Part shown: in pieces, positions 32,843 to 41,546 of the stretch | Position numbering within the stretch: the stretch's first letter is position 1 | Layout of the letters: every line of letters starts with the position of its first letter | Assembly: GCF_008710095.1 (NCBI RefSeq) | Contig: NZ_VYKJ01000005.1 | Span: forward strand, 189,375-253,374 | Reading direction: 5' to 3' | DNA length: 64,000 nt | DNA from: Affinibrenneria salicis | Lineage (GTDB): Bacteria > Pseudomonadota > Gammaproteobacteria > Enterobacterales > Enterobacteriaceae | Translations under genes and position numbers: made by a program | The notes under the pieces: generated by a model | Database searches by the model: none | What the model saw: the letters and a program-made list of their open reading frames with translations, nothing else | What the model was told of the DNA's origin: nothing

Positions 32843-33161
32843 ACGCCGCCAGCGGCGTTCAAATCTGCCGTCGGCAGATTTGTCGCGCCCCCCGGTCACT
32901 TACTGCTGGAAACCGCCGGGGATTCGCGGCGTCGCCGCCTTGCAGCAGCTCGAATTATGTTGGGCATTTATGTTGGGCATATAGTCTAATGAGTTCAGGT
33001 TGCAGGACAAAACGTTATCGTTTTGAACAACGCGGAGCCTTGACCTTTTATCGACAAAGCGCATGAATCGGCCACGTAACGCGGCAAGCGCGGGGCTAAT
33101 TCGTCCGGAACGAATTTGGCCAGTAACGGCTGACCTGCGGCGAGAGACAGGGATGTCTCTC
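32843..33161. repeat. Palindrome-rich non-coding element between atoC and atoD
   Basis: Within about 320 bases there are six perfect inverted repeats: 32843-32858 (ACGCCGC/GCGGCGT), 32860-32882 (11-base arms starting CAAATCTGCC), 32926-32938 (GCGGCG/CGCCGC), 33008-33025 (CAAAACG/CGTTTTG), 33098-33116 (AATTCGT/ACGAATT) and 33142-33161 (GAGAGACA/TGTCTCTC). A tandem pair TATGTTGGGCAT lies at 32956-32967 and 32969-32980. An 87-residue frame on the minus strand (32900-33163) has no recognisable domain and is probably chance. The density of palindromes suggests a composite repeat or a structured RNA. It belongs to no gene and lies upstream of the ato enhancer. Confidence 0.6.
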
Positions 33162-33276
33162 ATTAATCCCCGGGAATTTACTCAGGTACGCAAATCGCGC
33201 GAGCGGTGACGCCGCCGCGCCCCGCTGTCTGAGTCATCCGCAGGCCGACCGGCTTCCTCAGCCGGCCTGCAGCGGC

Positions 33277-34659
33277 CTACTCAATGCCATACTCCTGCAG
33301 CTTATACAGCAGCGCGCGCCGGCTGATACCCAGTACTTTGGCCGTTTGCATCCGGTTGCCCTGATTATCGTTGAGCGCCCGGACAATGAGTTCCCGCTCC
33401 CAGGCCTTCAGCCGCTCCTTCAGGCTCTGCCTGCCGCCCTTGTCATGCTCCGGCGACGCCTCCTCGCCGATCGGCAACTGACGTACCGTGTCCGGCAGGT
33501 CATCGGCAAAAATCATAAAACCGGTGCTCATAATCACCGCGCGCTCAATGGCGTTCGACAGTTCGCGCACGTTGCCCGGCCAGCGATACTCCTCAAGCGC
33601 GCGAATGGCGCTGACATCAAGACCGATGATTTCTTTGCTGTTTTCGGCGCTGAATTTATGCAGAAAGTGTTGCGCCAGCAGCGCAATATCCTCCGGCCGC
33701 TCGCGCAGCGGCAGAGACGATAAATTCATCACGTTTAAACGATAAAACAGATCGCGCCGGAACTCGCCGCTATCGATCATCGCCGTCAGGTTGCGGTTGG
33801 TGGCGGCGATAATACGGATATCCGTTTTAATGGTCTGACTGCCGCCCAGCCGCTCAAATTCACGCTCCTGCAGAACGCGCAAGAGCTTCACCTGCAGATT
33901 ACAGGGCATCTCGCCAATTTCGTCCAGCAGCAGCGTTCCCTGATGCGCCCGTTCAAACAGGCCCTGCCGCTGCATCTGCGCGCCGGTAAAAGCGCCTTTT
34001 TCGTGACCAAACAGCTCGCTTTCCAGCAGCGACTCGGGTAAGGCGCCGCAGTTGACCTTGATAAACGGCCCGTTGGCCCGGGCGCTGTTGTAATGAATCG
34101 CCCTGGCGATCAGTTCCTTGCCGGTGCCGCTTTCGCCGGTCACCAGCACCGTGGCGTTACTGCGCGCCACCCGGGCTATATCGCGGCACAGCTCCATCAT
34201 CTTCGGATTGTTGGTGAGGATGCGATCCCAGGTGTAGCTTTCCGACAGCTCGCGGTGCAGCACCGAGATCTCCTGCTTCATATCGCGCAGTTGCAGAGCG
34301 CGGTGCATTAACAGCTTAAGCTCGTCCAGTTCAAAGGGTTTGATGACATAGTCAAAAGCGCCCAGCCGCAGCGCCTCTACGGCGGTTTCCACCGCCGCAT
34401 AGGCCGTCATCAGAATAATCGGGATATCCTGCTGGATCTCGCGCATGCGTTTCAGCGCGTCAATGCCGCCGATGTTCGGCATCCTGATATCCATCAGCAC
34501 GATATCGGGGCGCTGTTCGCGGTACAGGCTCAGCGCCTGCTGCCCGTCGCCGGCGCAGATCACCCGGTGACCATCGGCGGAAAAGACCGCCGTCAACATA
34601 CGGCGCACGCTTTCTTCGTCATCGACAACCAAAATGCGGTTCGACTGGGTCAAAATCAT
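33277..34659 (-). CDS. atoC: Sigma-54-dependent response regulator AtoC
   Basis: AtoC activates atoDAEB when phosphorylated by AtoS. The 460-residue NtrC-type protein has a receiver domain with phospho-acceptor Asp57 (VLMDIRMPN), an AAA+ domain with Walker A GESGTGKE (175-182), GAFTGA (222-227) for sigma-54 contact and a Walker B LLLDEIGEM, and a C-terminal Fis-like helix-turn-helix (NRMQTAKVLGISRRALLYKLQEYG). It shares one base with the end of atoS. The structural operon lies about 850 bases downstream on the same strand. Confidence 0.96.
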   Translation of the reverse strand: MILTQSNRILVVDDEESVRRMLTAVFSADGHRVICAGDGQQALSLYREQRPDIVLMDIRMPNIGGIDALKRMREIQQDIPIILMTAYAAVETAVEALRLGAFDYVIKPFELDELKLLMHRALQLRDMKQEISVLHRELSESYTWDRILTNNPKMMELCRDIARVARSNATVLVTGESGTGKELIARAIHYNSARANGPFIKVNCGALPESLLESELFGHEKGAFTGAQMQRQGLFERAHQGTLLLDEIGEMPCNLQVKLLRVLQEREFERLGGSQTIKTDIRIIAATNRNLTAMIDSGEFRRDLFYRLNVMNLSSLPLRERPEDIALLAQHFLHKFSAENSKEIIGLDVSAIRALEEYRWPGNVRELSNAIERAVIMSTGFMIFADDLPDTVRQLPIGEEASPEHDKGGRQSLKERLKAWERELIVRALNDNQGNRMQTAKVLGISRRALLYKLQEYGIE

Positions 34660-36548
34660 TATGGCCTCCGCTTACTGTCGCGCAGCGGCAGAATCAGCGT
34701 AACGGTGGTGCCGTGCGGCGGCTGGCTGTCGATCATGATATCGCCGTTGTGATCGGTAATAATTCGCTGCGCAATCGACAGCCCCAGCCCGGTGCCGTCG
34801 GATTTGGTGGTGAAAAACGGGGTAAAGATCTTGTTCATCACCTGCGGCGAAATCCCCGTGCCGCTATCCCTAATCACGATCCGCAGCTTATCGTCGCCGT
34901 CGCGGCAGGTGGAGAGCGCGATCTCGCCCCGCGCAGGAATAGCCTGCAGCGCATTAATCAACAAATTCAGGACCACCTGTTTCAGCAGCTCGCCGTCCGC
35001 CTCAATCGCCTTAATTTCGTCATCCAGCGTGATGATGAAATTCACCCGTTTATCCAGTCCGTGCGTATGCACCAGCAGCAGCGTCTCGCGAATAAGCGAA
35101 TTAATGGCGACGGATTGATAATGGCGCGGATGAGGGCGCGCGAAATCGAGCAGTTGCTGGATCACTTTATTAATGGAGTGGACCTCTTTCAGAATGATAT
35201 TGATGTATTCCACTCGCCGGCTATCGCGCTCCCCCTCTTTCAGATACTGCACGAAGCCGCTGATGGCGGTCAGCGGATTGCGCACCTCGTGCGCCACGCC
35301 GGCCATCAGCTCGCCCAGCGTAGCCAGCCTCTCCGCCCGCTCAATCTGCCTTTGCATCTGCTTTTGCGCCGTCAGATCGGTGAAGATCACCAGCGCGCCG
35401 ATAATCTCCCCGCCGGCGCTCCTTAACTGGCTGCTGCTGGCCTTCACCTGCAGTATTTTTTCCTTGGCCGGATAATTAACGTCCACGCCGACGTGCCCCA
35501 CGCCGCAGGCCAGCGTATCCAGTATCGGGCTGTGAAAGCCCTCTTTTTCAAATACAGAATGATAGTGTTTGCCGATCAGCTCATCGTGACGGTAGCCGGT
35601 AATTTCCTGAGCGGCCGGATTGCACATGGTAATCTTGCCGTGATTATCAATGCTGATAACGCCATCGGCCGCGCTGTCGATAATTAATTCATTCAGCGTA
35701 CGCGCCTCGCGTAGATCCCGCGCCAGGGTATTAATGCTGTCAGCAACTTTCCCCATTTCTCCGCGCAGCGCGGGAAGGCGCGTATTTAAATCAAGCGCGA
35801 GTTGGCTGACGCCCGTTTTTATCACTTCCACATCGCGGGTAAAGCGGCGGGAAAAACAGATAATCAAAAACAAGCTGATAATCAAACCGATACTGATGAC
35901 GATAATAATACTGACGTCCATGTCCAGCGCCTGTTTGTCTATATCATTGGATAATTCATTCGCCCAGATATAGCCGATAACGTCGCCATGACGATAAATC
36001 GGGCTCATGGCGTTCATAATGTGGCCCCTGACCTGAAAGCCGGATTTCACTAACGGCGTGCCGCTCAACATTACCTGGCGCCCCGGGTGATCGGGCGAAA
36101 TCGACGTGCCAACCGTACCGCCGTATTTCGCCTGCGGCGCATAGGTAATAATGGCGTCCAGCCGTTTACTGTAATAGCCCGCGCCGACGTTGACGAACGC
36201 CCGGGCGATTTCATCCGTCACGGCCGACAGGCGTTTATTCTGCGCCTGAATGCGCTGCGCCGGCGGCAGATCGGCAAATCGCTCCAGACCGTCGCCTAAT
36301 GCGTTGTCGAGCAGGCGGGTTATCGCATACAGCTTCTGTTCCTTTTCGCGCAGCAGCGCCTCCTTGCCCTGTACTTCAACAATATAAGCCATGATCAGCA
36401 CCGGCAGAAAAACCATAAATACCGTCAGTAAGATCATTTTGCTGCGTAACGTATCGGGGAAAAATAAGCGAAGGTAATTAATCAGAGGGGCAGCCGGCGG
36501 TAATAATCGCTGAAAACTCAAGGCGGAAATAAAATTTGATAACATCAT
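34659..36548 (-). CDS. atoS: Sensor histidine kinase AtoS
   Basis: AtoS is the membrane kinase that responds to acetoacetate and phosphorylates AtoC. The 629-residue protein has two membrane segments (about 37-56 and 213-232) around a periplasmic domain, a HAMP-like linker, a PAS domain (about 285-390), a HisKA domain with His420 in AHEVRNPLTAISG and an ATPase domain ending with GTGLGLSIAQRIITDHNGD. It is some 20 residues longer than E. coli AtoS, mainly at the N-terminus, where two adjacent ATGs (36548, 36545) occur. It is divergent from nothing: cueR lies upstream on the same strand after about 160 bases. Confidence 0.94.
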   Translation of the reverse strand: MMLSNFISALSFQRLLPPAAPLINYLRLFFPDTLRSKMILLTVFMVFLPVLIMAYIVEVQGKEALLREKEQKLYAITRLLDNALGDGLERFADLPPAQRIQAQNKRLSAVTDEIARAFVNVGAGYYSKRLDAIITYAPQAKYGGTVGTSISPDHPGRQVMLSGTPLVKSGFQVRGHIMNAMSPIYRHGDVIGYIWANELSNDIDKQALDMDVSIIIVISIGLIISLFLIICFSRRFTRDVEVIKTGVSQLALDLNTRLPALRGEMGKVADSINTLARDLREARTLNELIIDSAADGVISIDNHGKITMCNPAAQEITGYRHDELIGKHYHSVFEKEGFHSPILDTLACGVGHVGVDVNYPAKEKILQVKASSSQLRSAGGEIIGALVIFTDLTAQKQMQRQIERAERLATLGELMAGVAHEVRNPLTAISGFVQYLKEGERDSRRVEYINIILKEVHSINKVIQQLLDFARPHPRHYQSVAINSLIRETLLLVHTHGLDKRVNFIITLDDEIKAIEADGELLKQVVLNLLINALQAIPARGEIALSTCRDGDDKLRIVIRDSGTGISPQVMNKIFTPFFTTKSDGTGLGLSIAQRIITDHNGDIMIDSQPPHGTTVTLILPLRDSKRRP

Positions 36549-36705
36549 ACTGAATATTCTTTTTTCTATTTTTAATAGTCAGTAATGATTATAAATTTTT
36601 ATTGCCAATGCGGATGCGAGACAGCTCTCCTTTCAGCCACATGCCGATCGCAGTAGCCATCTGCCCGTCGTTACTCTGGGTTATATCGGCAAATTCGACC
36701 GTCGT

Positions 36706-37125
36706 TCAGTCGTCCGAACGGCGCGAGTCAGTATGGCAACAGCCGGCGAGGCCGCTGATAATCGGGCAGTCCGCGCTGTCATCGCCCGGGCAGGCGGCGG
36801 CCAGATCCAGCAGGCGCTGACGCATAGCCCTGAGCTCTTCAATATGCCGTTCAATATCCCGCACCTTGTGCAGCGTGCGCGCCTTAACATCGGCGCTGTG
36901 CCGGCCCGGATCGTTGAACAACGCCACCAGCTCGCGGCACTCATCCAGGCTAAAGCCGACCTGACGCGCCTGGCGCAGCAGCGTCAGTTCTTCAATATGA
37001 TGCGTATTATAATGACGGTAGCCGTTATCCGAACGCGGCGGCGCGGTCAGCAGCGCTTTCTGCTCGTAAAAACGGATCGCCTTGCTGGTGAGGCCGGTTT
37101 TTTTCGCCACGTCGCTGATATTCAT
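36706..37125 (-). CDS. cueR: Copper-responsive regulator CueR (MerR family)
   Basis: CueR senses Cu(I), Ag(I) or Au(I) and activates copA by distorting a promoter with a long spacer. The 139-residue protein has an N-terminal MerR winged helix ([26 protein letters not shown]), a long dimerisation helix, and the metal loop [11 protein letters not shown] with Cys112 and Cys120 at the E. coli positions, then GCCHT near the end. The ATG at 37125 has a GGGGGAG ribosome site that lies only a few bases from the -35 element of copA. It is divergent from copA. Confidence 0.97.
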   Translation of the reverse strand: MNISDVAKKTGLTSKAIRFYEQKALLTAPPRSDNGYRHYNTHHIEELTLLRQARQVGFSLDECRELVALFNDPGRHSADVKARTLHKVRDIERHIEELRAMRQRLLDLAAACPGDDSADCPIISGLAGCCHTDSRRSDD

Positions 37126-37134
37126 CGCTCCCCC

Positions 37135-37165
37135 TTGACCTTACCCTTGCTGGAAGGTTTAACCT
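37135..37165 (+). promoter_or_regulatory. copA promoter with CueR operator in a 19-base spacer
   Basis: TTGACC (37135-37140) and TAACCT (37160-37165) are separated by 19 bases, the overlong spacing typical of MerR-family promoters. The spacer contains the CueR dyad (ACCTTACCC at 37138-37146 facing GGAAGGT at 37152-37158), close to the E. coli copA operator. It drives copA to the right. Confidence 0.9.
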
Positions 37166-37240
37166 TAGCCATAACTAAAGGAAATGATCCGGCCGGTCAA
37201 TCGATTTCGTCGCCGGTCGCCATCCGGGAGGAGGTTAACG

Positions 37241-39964
37241 ATGTCACACACCGTACTGCTCGCGCTGCAGGGACTCAGCTGTGGTCACTGCGTACAGCGA
37301 GTCAAACAGGCGCTGGAAAAAAATGCGCAGGTCGAACAGGCCGACGTTACGCTGAACTACGCCAGAATTACCGGCTCAGCCGACCGCGACGCGCTGATCG
37401 ACTGTATTCAGCAGGCCGGCTACCAGGCCGAAGCCGCCGGGGCGCCGGATCATGTGCTGAGCCTGAGCGGCCTCAACTGCCAGCACTGCGTCGCCAGCGC
37501 GCAGCGAGCGCTGGAGGCCGTGCCCGACGTGCAGGCGGCCGAGGTATCGCTCAGCGAAGCCCGCGTTTACGGCGCGGCCGATACGGCGGCGCTGGTTCAG
37601 GCGATAGAAAACGCCGGCTATCACGCCAGCGCACGGCCGGCGGAGGACGGGCGCCCAAAAACTGAGCCGCTGGCACGCACAGACGCGGAGCCGGAATCTG
37701 TGCCAGCGGCGCACTCCCCTCTTCCGGCCCGTTCCGCGCCCGCGGCGGATGAAGATGACGGCGTGCAATTGCTGCTTGACGGCATGAGCTGCGCCAGCTG
37801 CGTCAGCCGGGTGCAGAACGCGCTGCGCGGCGTCGCGGGCGTCACGCGCGCCAACGTTAATCTGGCGGAGCGCAGCGCGCTGGTCCTCGGCGGCGATCCG
37901 CAGGCGCTGATCGCCGCCGTGCGCCAGGCGGGCTACGGCGCGGAAATTATTCAGGATGAAGAGCAACGGCGCGCGCGTCAGCAGCAAAGCGCGCGCCGCA
38001 ACATACGCCGTTTTCAGTGGCAGGCCGCGTTGGGTCTGCTGCTGGGCGTTCCGCTCATGCTGTGGGGCATACTGGGCGGCAGTATGACGCTGACCCCGGC
38101 CAGCCGCCTGCCCTGGCTGGCGGTCGGCTGGCTGACGCTGGCCGTGATGGTGCTGGCCGGCGGCCATTTCTACCGTAACGCCTGGCGCAGTCTGCGCAAC
38201 GGCGCAGCCACCATGGATACGCTGGTGGCGCTGGGAACCGGCGCCGCCTGGCTTTACTCCATTATCGTTAACCTGTGGCCGGCGCTCTTTCCGCACGAAG
38301 CGCGTCATCTCTATTATGAAGCCAGCGCGATGATTATCGGCCTGATTAATCTGGGCCATGCGCTGGAGCAACGCGCGCGCCAGCGTTCTTCGCGCGCGCT
38401 GGAGCGCCTGCTGGATCTCACGCCGCCGCAGGCCAGGGTAGTGACGCCGGACGGCGACCGGCTGCTGCCGCTGGCCGCGGTGACGGCCGGCATGATCCTG
38501 CGGTTGACGCCGGGCGATCGCGTGCCGGTGGACGGTACGCTGTCCACCGGCGAGGTGTGGGTCGATGAAGCGATGCTGACCGGCGAACCGCTGGCGCAGC
38601 GCAAGAGCGTCGGCGATCGTCTGCATGCCGGCACCCAGGTGCAGGACGGCGGCGCCCTGCTGCAGGCGCAGGCGATCGGCAACCAGACCACGCTGGCGCG
38701 CATTATTCGTCTGGTGCGCCAGGCGCAGAGCAGCAAGCCGGCCATCGGCCAGCTGGCGGACCGCATCTCCGCCGTTTTCGTTCCGGTGGTGGTGGCGATC
38801 GCCCTCATCAGCGGGGCGGTCTGGTATTTCGTCGGCCCGCCGCCGCAGATCGTCTATACCCTGGCGATCGCCACCACCGTACTGATTATCGCCTGCCCCT
38901 GCGCGCTCGGCCTGGCGACGCCGATGTCGATTATCGCCGGGGTCGGCCGAGCCGCCGAATTCGGCGTGCTGGTACGCGACGCCGATGCGCTGCAGCAGGC
39001 CAGCACGCTGGATACGCTGGTCTTCGATAAGACCGGGACCCTGACCGAAGGGCAACCGAGCGTGGCCGCGATCCATACCTTCGGCGACGTTAGCGAGCGG
39101 CAGGCGCTCGGCTGGGCGACGGCGCTGGAACAGGGTTCCAGCCATCCGCTGGCGCGGGCGATTCTGGCGCGCGGCGCGGATCTGCCTATCTCCGCGCCCG
39201 AACAGTTTCACACCCTGCGCGGTCTCGGCGTCAGCGGCCGGCTTGAGCAATTAACGCTATTGTTGGGCAACCGGACGCTGCTGGAACAGCACGGAATCGA
39301 CTGCAGTCTCGCTGATAGCTTGCTCAAAACCCAGGCGGAAAGCGGCGCCACGCCGGTGCTGCTGGCGGCGGACGGAAAAATCGCCGCCCTGTTCGCGATC
39401 CGCGATCCGCTGCGCGCCGACAGCGTGGCCGCCCTGCGCCGCCTGCATCAACAGGGCTATCAGTTAGTGATGCTGACCGGGGACAACGCGGCGACGGCGC
39501 ACGCCATCGCCGCAGAAGCCGGTATCGATCGGGTGATTGCCGGCGTCCTGCCGGACGGCAAGGCCGCCGCGATTAAGCAACTGCAGGCGCAGGGAAAACG
39601 GGTGGCGATGATCGGCGACGGCATCAATGACGCCCCGGCGCTGGCGCAGGCCGACGTCGGCATCGCCATGGGCGGCGGCAGCGATATCGCCGTCGAAACC
39701 GCCGCCATCGCGCTGATGCGCCACAGCCTGCACGGCGTAGCCGATGCGCTGGCGCTGTCGCGCGCCACCCTGAGCAACATGAAACAGAACCTGCTGGGCG
39801 CCTTCATTTATAACTCGCTCGGCATCCCGATCGCCGCCGGCGTGCTCTACCCGCTGACCGGCACGCTGCTCAGCCCGGTCATCGCGGGCGCGGCTATGGC
39901 GCTCTCATCCATCACCGTGGTCAGCAACGCCAACCGGCTGCTGCGCTTTAAGCCGAAAAGCTAA
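37241..39964 (+). CDS. copA: Copper-exporting P1B-type ATPase CopA
   Basis: CopA pumps Cu(I) from cytoplasm to periplasm. The protein has 907 residues, longer than E. coli CopA (834), because it has three N-terminal heavy-metal-associated domains, each with a CxxC: C14/C17 (GLSCGHC), C80/C83 (GLNCQHC) and C184/C187 (GMSCASC). The second and third are joined by a Pro/Ala/Glu-rich linker (about 125-170). The membrane core has the CPC motif at 552-554 ([11 protein letters not shown]), the phosphorylated Asp596 in DKTGTLT, and [20 protein letters not shown]. The open frame starts at 37184, but the ATG at 37241 has GGGAGGAGG upstream and matches E. coli. The CueR promoter lies 76 bases upstream. 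Confidence 0.97.
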   Translation: MSHTVLLALQGLSCGHCVQRVKQALEKNAQVEQADVTLNYARITGSADRDALIDCIQQAGYQAEAAGAPDHVLSLSGLNCQHCVASAQRALEAVPDVQAAEVSLSEARVYGAADTAALVQAIENAGYHASARPAEDGRPKTEPLARTDAEPESVPAAHSPLPARSAPAADEDDGVQLLLDGMSCASCVSRVQNALRGVAGVTRANVNLAERSALVLGGDPQALIAAVRQAGYGAEIIQDEEQRRARQQQSARRNIRRFQWQAALGLLLGVPLMLWGILGGSMTLTPASRLPWLAVGWLTLAVMVLAGGHFYRNAWRSLRNGAATMDTLVALGTGAAWLYSIIVNLWPALFPHEARHLYYEASAMIIGLINLGHALEQRARQRSSRALERLLDLTPPQARVVTPDGDRLLPLAAVTAGMILRLTPGDRVPVDGTLSTGEVWVDEAMLTGEPLAQRKSVGDRLHAGTQVQDGGALLQAQAIGNQTTLARIIRLVRQAQSSKPAIGQLADRISAVFVPVVVAIALISGAVWYFVGPPPQIVYTLAIATTVLIIACPCALGLATPMSIIAGVGRAAEFGVLVRDADALQQASTLDTLVFDKTGTLTEGQPSVAAIHTFGDVSERQALGWATALEQGSSHPLARAILARGADLPISAPEQFHTLRGLGVSGRLEQLTLLLGNRTLLEQHGIDCSLADSLLKTQAESGATPVLLAADGKIAALFAIRDPLRADSVAALRRLHQQGYQLVMLTGDNAATAHAIAAEAGIDRVIAGVLPDGKAAAIKQLQAQGKRVAMIGDGINDAPALAQADVGIAMGGGSDIAVETAAIALMRHSLHGVADALALSRATLSNMKQNLLGAFIYNSLGIPIAAGVLYPLTGTLLSPVIAGAAMALSSITVVSNANRLLRFKPKS

Positions 39965-40028
39965 GCGGCCGCCGCCTTTGTCTTGCCCTTCTCCCGGACC
40001 GGCCGCCGCGTCGGTCACATTTTTATAC

Positions 40029-40059
40029 CGCTAACGGCTACAACTCGCCGCCGTTAGCG
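40029..40059 (+). terminator. Hairpin between copA and ybaP
   Basis: CGCTAACGGC (40029-40038) pairs perfectly with GCCGTTAGCG (40050-40059) around an 11-base loop, 65 bases after copA. No T-run follows. It may protect the copA mRNA 3' end or end transcription weakly; it ends 37 bases before ybaP. Confidence 0.4.
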
Positions 40060-40096
40060 CTTACCATAAAGTCACTAACTTCAGGAGCCGGATTTT

Positions 40097-40903
40097 ATGG
40101 GTCAACTGCTACGCCGCATCGCCGCCTTTTTGGGCCTGATCTCCCCGCTGGCCTATGGTTACCCGGCGATAGATATCCAACTGCCGGATAACCGGCAGTT
40201 ACATCTGGTCGGCAGTATTCACATGGGCACCATTGAGATGTCGCCCCTGCCGGAAACCCTGCAGCAGTTGCTGCAGCAGGCGGACGCGCTGATCGTCGAG
40301 GCTGACATCGCCGGGGACGGCGCCTCGCCCTTTCAACCGGAGGAGGCGCGCGCGCCGCTGGCGCAGCGGCTGAGCCCGGCGCTGTATGAAAAACTGCGCA
40401 AGATATGCGGGACGTTGGCGTTCAGCGAGCAGGCGCTTAGCGCGCTGCCCGCCTGGCAGGCGGCGCTGATGCTGCAGGCGCGCCAGGCGCAGCAACTGGG
40501 GCTGCGGCCCGATTATGGCATCGACTATCAGATGATTAACGCCGCGAAGGCGCAGGGAATAAAGATTATCGAGCTGGAGGGCGCCGCCAGCCAGATTGAT
40601 CTGTTGCAACAGCTGCCGCAGGACGGACTGCCCCTGCTGGAGGATACGCTGTTTCACTGGCATGCCAACGCCCGCCTGCTGCAGACCATGGTCGGCTGGT
40701 GGCTGGAGGCCAGACCCGGCGCGCCCGCTGCGCCGCTGCCCGCCACCTTTAGCCATGAAATGAACGATCTGCTGATGAACCAACGCAATCGTCGCTGGCA
40801 GCAGGTGCTGCAGGCGCTGCCCGCCGGGCGTTATGTGGTTGCGGTGGGCGCGCTGCATCTGTATGGCGACAACAATTTGCCTGATTTATTACAACACCGC
40901 TAA
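40097..40903 (+). CDS. ybaP: TraB/GumN-family protein YbaP
   Basis: This 268-residue protein belongs to the TraB/GumN (Tiki-like) family, whose members include proposed metalloproteases. Family motifs are LVGSIHMGT near residue 38 (GxxH), IVEADI, and the C-terminal VVAVGALHLYGDNNLPDLL. The first 22 residues (MGQLLRRIAAFLGLISPLAYGY) look like a signal peptide or membrane anchor, so it is probably exported. A strong AGGAG precedes the ATG. Its substrate is unknown. It is followed by ybaK after 85 bases. Confidence 0.93.
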   Translation: MGQLLRRIAAFLGLISPLAYGYPAIDIQLPDNRQLHLVGSIHMGTIEMSPLPETLQQLLQQADALIVEADIAGDGASPFQPEEARAPLAQRLSPALYEKLRKICGTLAFSEQALSALPAWQAALMLQARQAQQLGLRPDYGIDYQMINAAKAQGIKIIELEGAASQIDLLQQLPQDGLPLLEDTLFHWHANARLLQTMVGWWLEARPGAPAAPLPATFSHEMNDLLMNQRNRRWQQVLQALPAGRYVVAVGALHLYGDNNLPDLLQHR

Positions 40904-40988
40904 ATATACCCGCCGGCCCTGAGGCGACCGGCGCGCGCCGTCGTCGGCAGAGGCAGGAGTATACCGTTACCGTAAGGAAAGCATTCAC

Positions 40989-41468
40989 ATGACACCCGCC
41001 ATCAAACTACTGGAAAAGAATAACATTGCCTTTACGTTACACAGCTACCAGCACAATAGCGACGAAACGCATTTTGGCGAGGAAGCTGTCGAGAAACTGG
41101 GGCTGAATGCCACGCAGGTCTATAAAACCCTGCTGGTCGCCCTGAACGGCGATGCGAAACAGCTGGCGGTCGCCGTTACGCCGGTCGCCAGCCAGCTGGA
41201 CCTGAAAAAAGTCGCCCGCGCCCTCGCGGCCAAAAAAGCGGATATGGCCGATCCTCAGCTGGCGCAGCGGGTAACCGGTTATCTGGTGGGGGGAATCAGC
41301 CCGCTGGGGCAGAAGAAACGCCTGCCGACGGTGATTGACGCGCCGGCCCGCGAGTTCGCCACGATTTTTATTTCCGGCGGCAAACGCGGGCTGGATATTG
41401 AACTCGCCGCCGACGATCTGGCGCGCCTGTTGCAGGCAACCTTCGCCGATATCGCCCGCCGGGATTAA
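40989..41468 (+). CDS. ybaK: Cys-tRNA(Pro)/Cys-tRNA(Cys) deacylase YbaK
   Basis: YbaK hydrolyses Cys-tRNA(Pro) mis-made by ProRS, an editing step in trans. The 159-residue protein matches E. coli YbaK in length and carries the conserved segments [63 protein letters not shown] and [18 protein letters not shown], with the substrate-contacting Lys in QVYKTL and the GGISP loop. AAGGAAAG precedes the ATG. It converges on ushA. Confidence 0.95.
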   Translation: MTPAIKLLEKNNIAFTLHSYQHNSDETHFGEEAVEKLGLNATQVYKTLLVALNGDAKQLAVAVTPVASQLDLKKVARALAAKKADMADPQLAQRVTGYLVGGISPLGQKKRLPTVIDAPAREFATIFISGGKRGLDIELAADDLARLLQATFADIARRD

Positions 41469-41490
41469 TGCCCGGCCGCCTGCGCGAAGA

Positions 41491-41533
41491 AGAAAAAGAA
41501 ACGGGCCGCGCTCATCGACGATGAACGCGCCCG
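41491..41533 (-). terminator. Terminator of ushA
   Basis: A long imperfect stem (CGGGCCGCG.TCATCG at 41502-41517 against CGATGA.CGCGCCCG at 41518-41533) starts 14 bases after the ushA stop on the minus strand and is followed by TTTCTTTTTCTTC. It may also slow ybaK transcripts from the other side. Confidence 0.7.
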
Positions 41534-41546
41534 TCAGGCGATGCGC

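Noticed and set aside
32900..33163. 87-residue minus-strand frame between atoC and atoD
   Set aside because: It consists mainly of translated palindromes with no recognisable domain and no clear ribosome site.
40904..40988. Looked for the ChiX small RNA, which lies near ybaK and ybaP in E. coli
   Set aside because: No sequence resembling ChiX and no hairpin with a T-run is present here or in 39965-40096.
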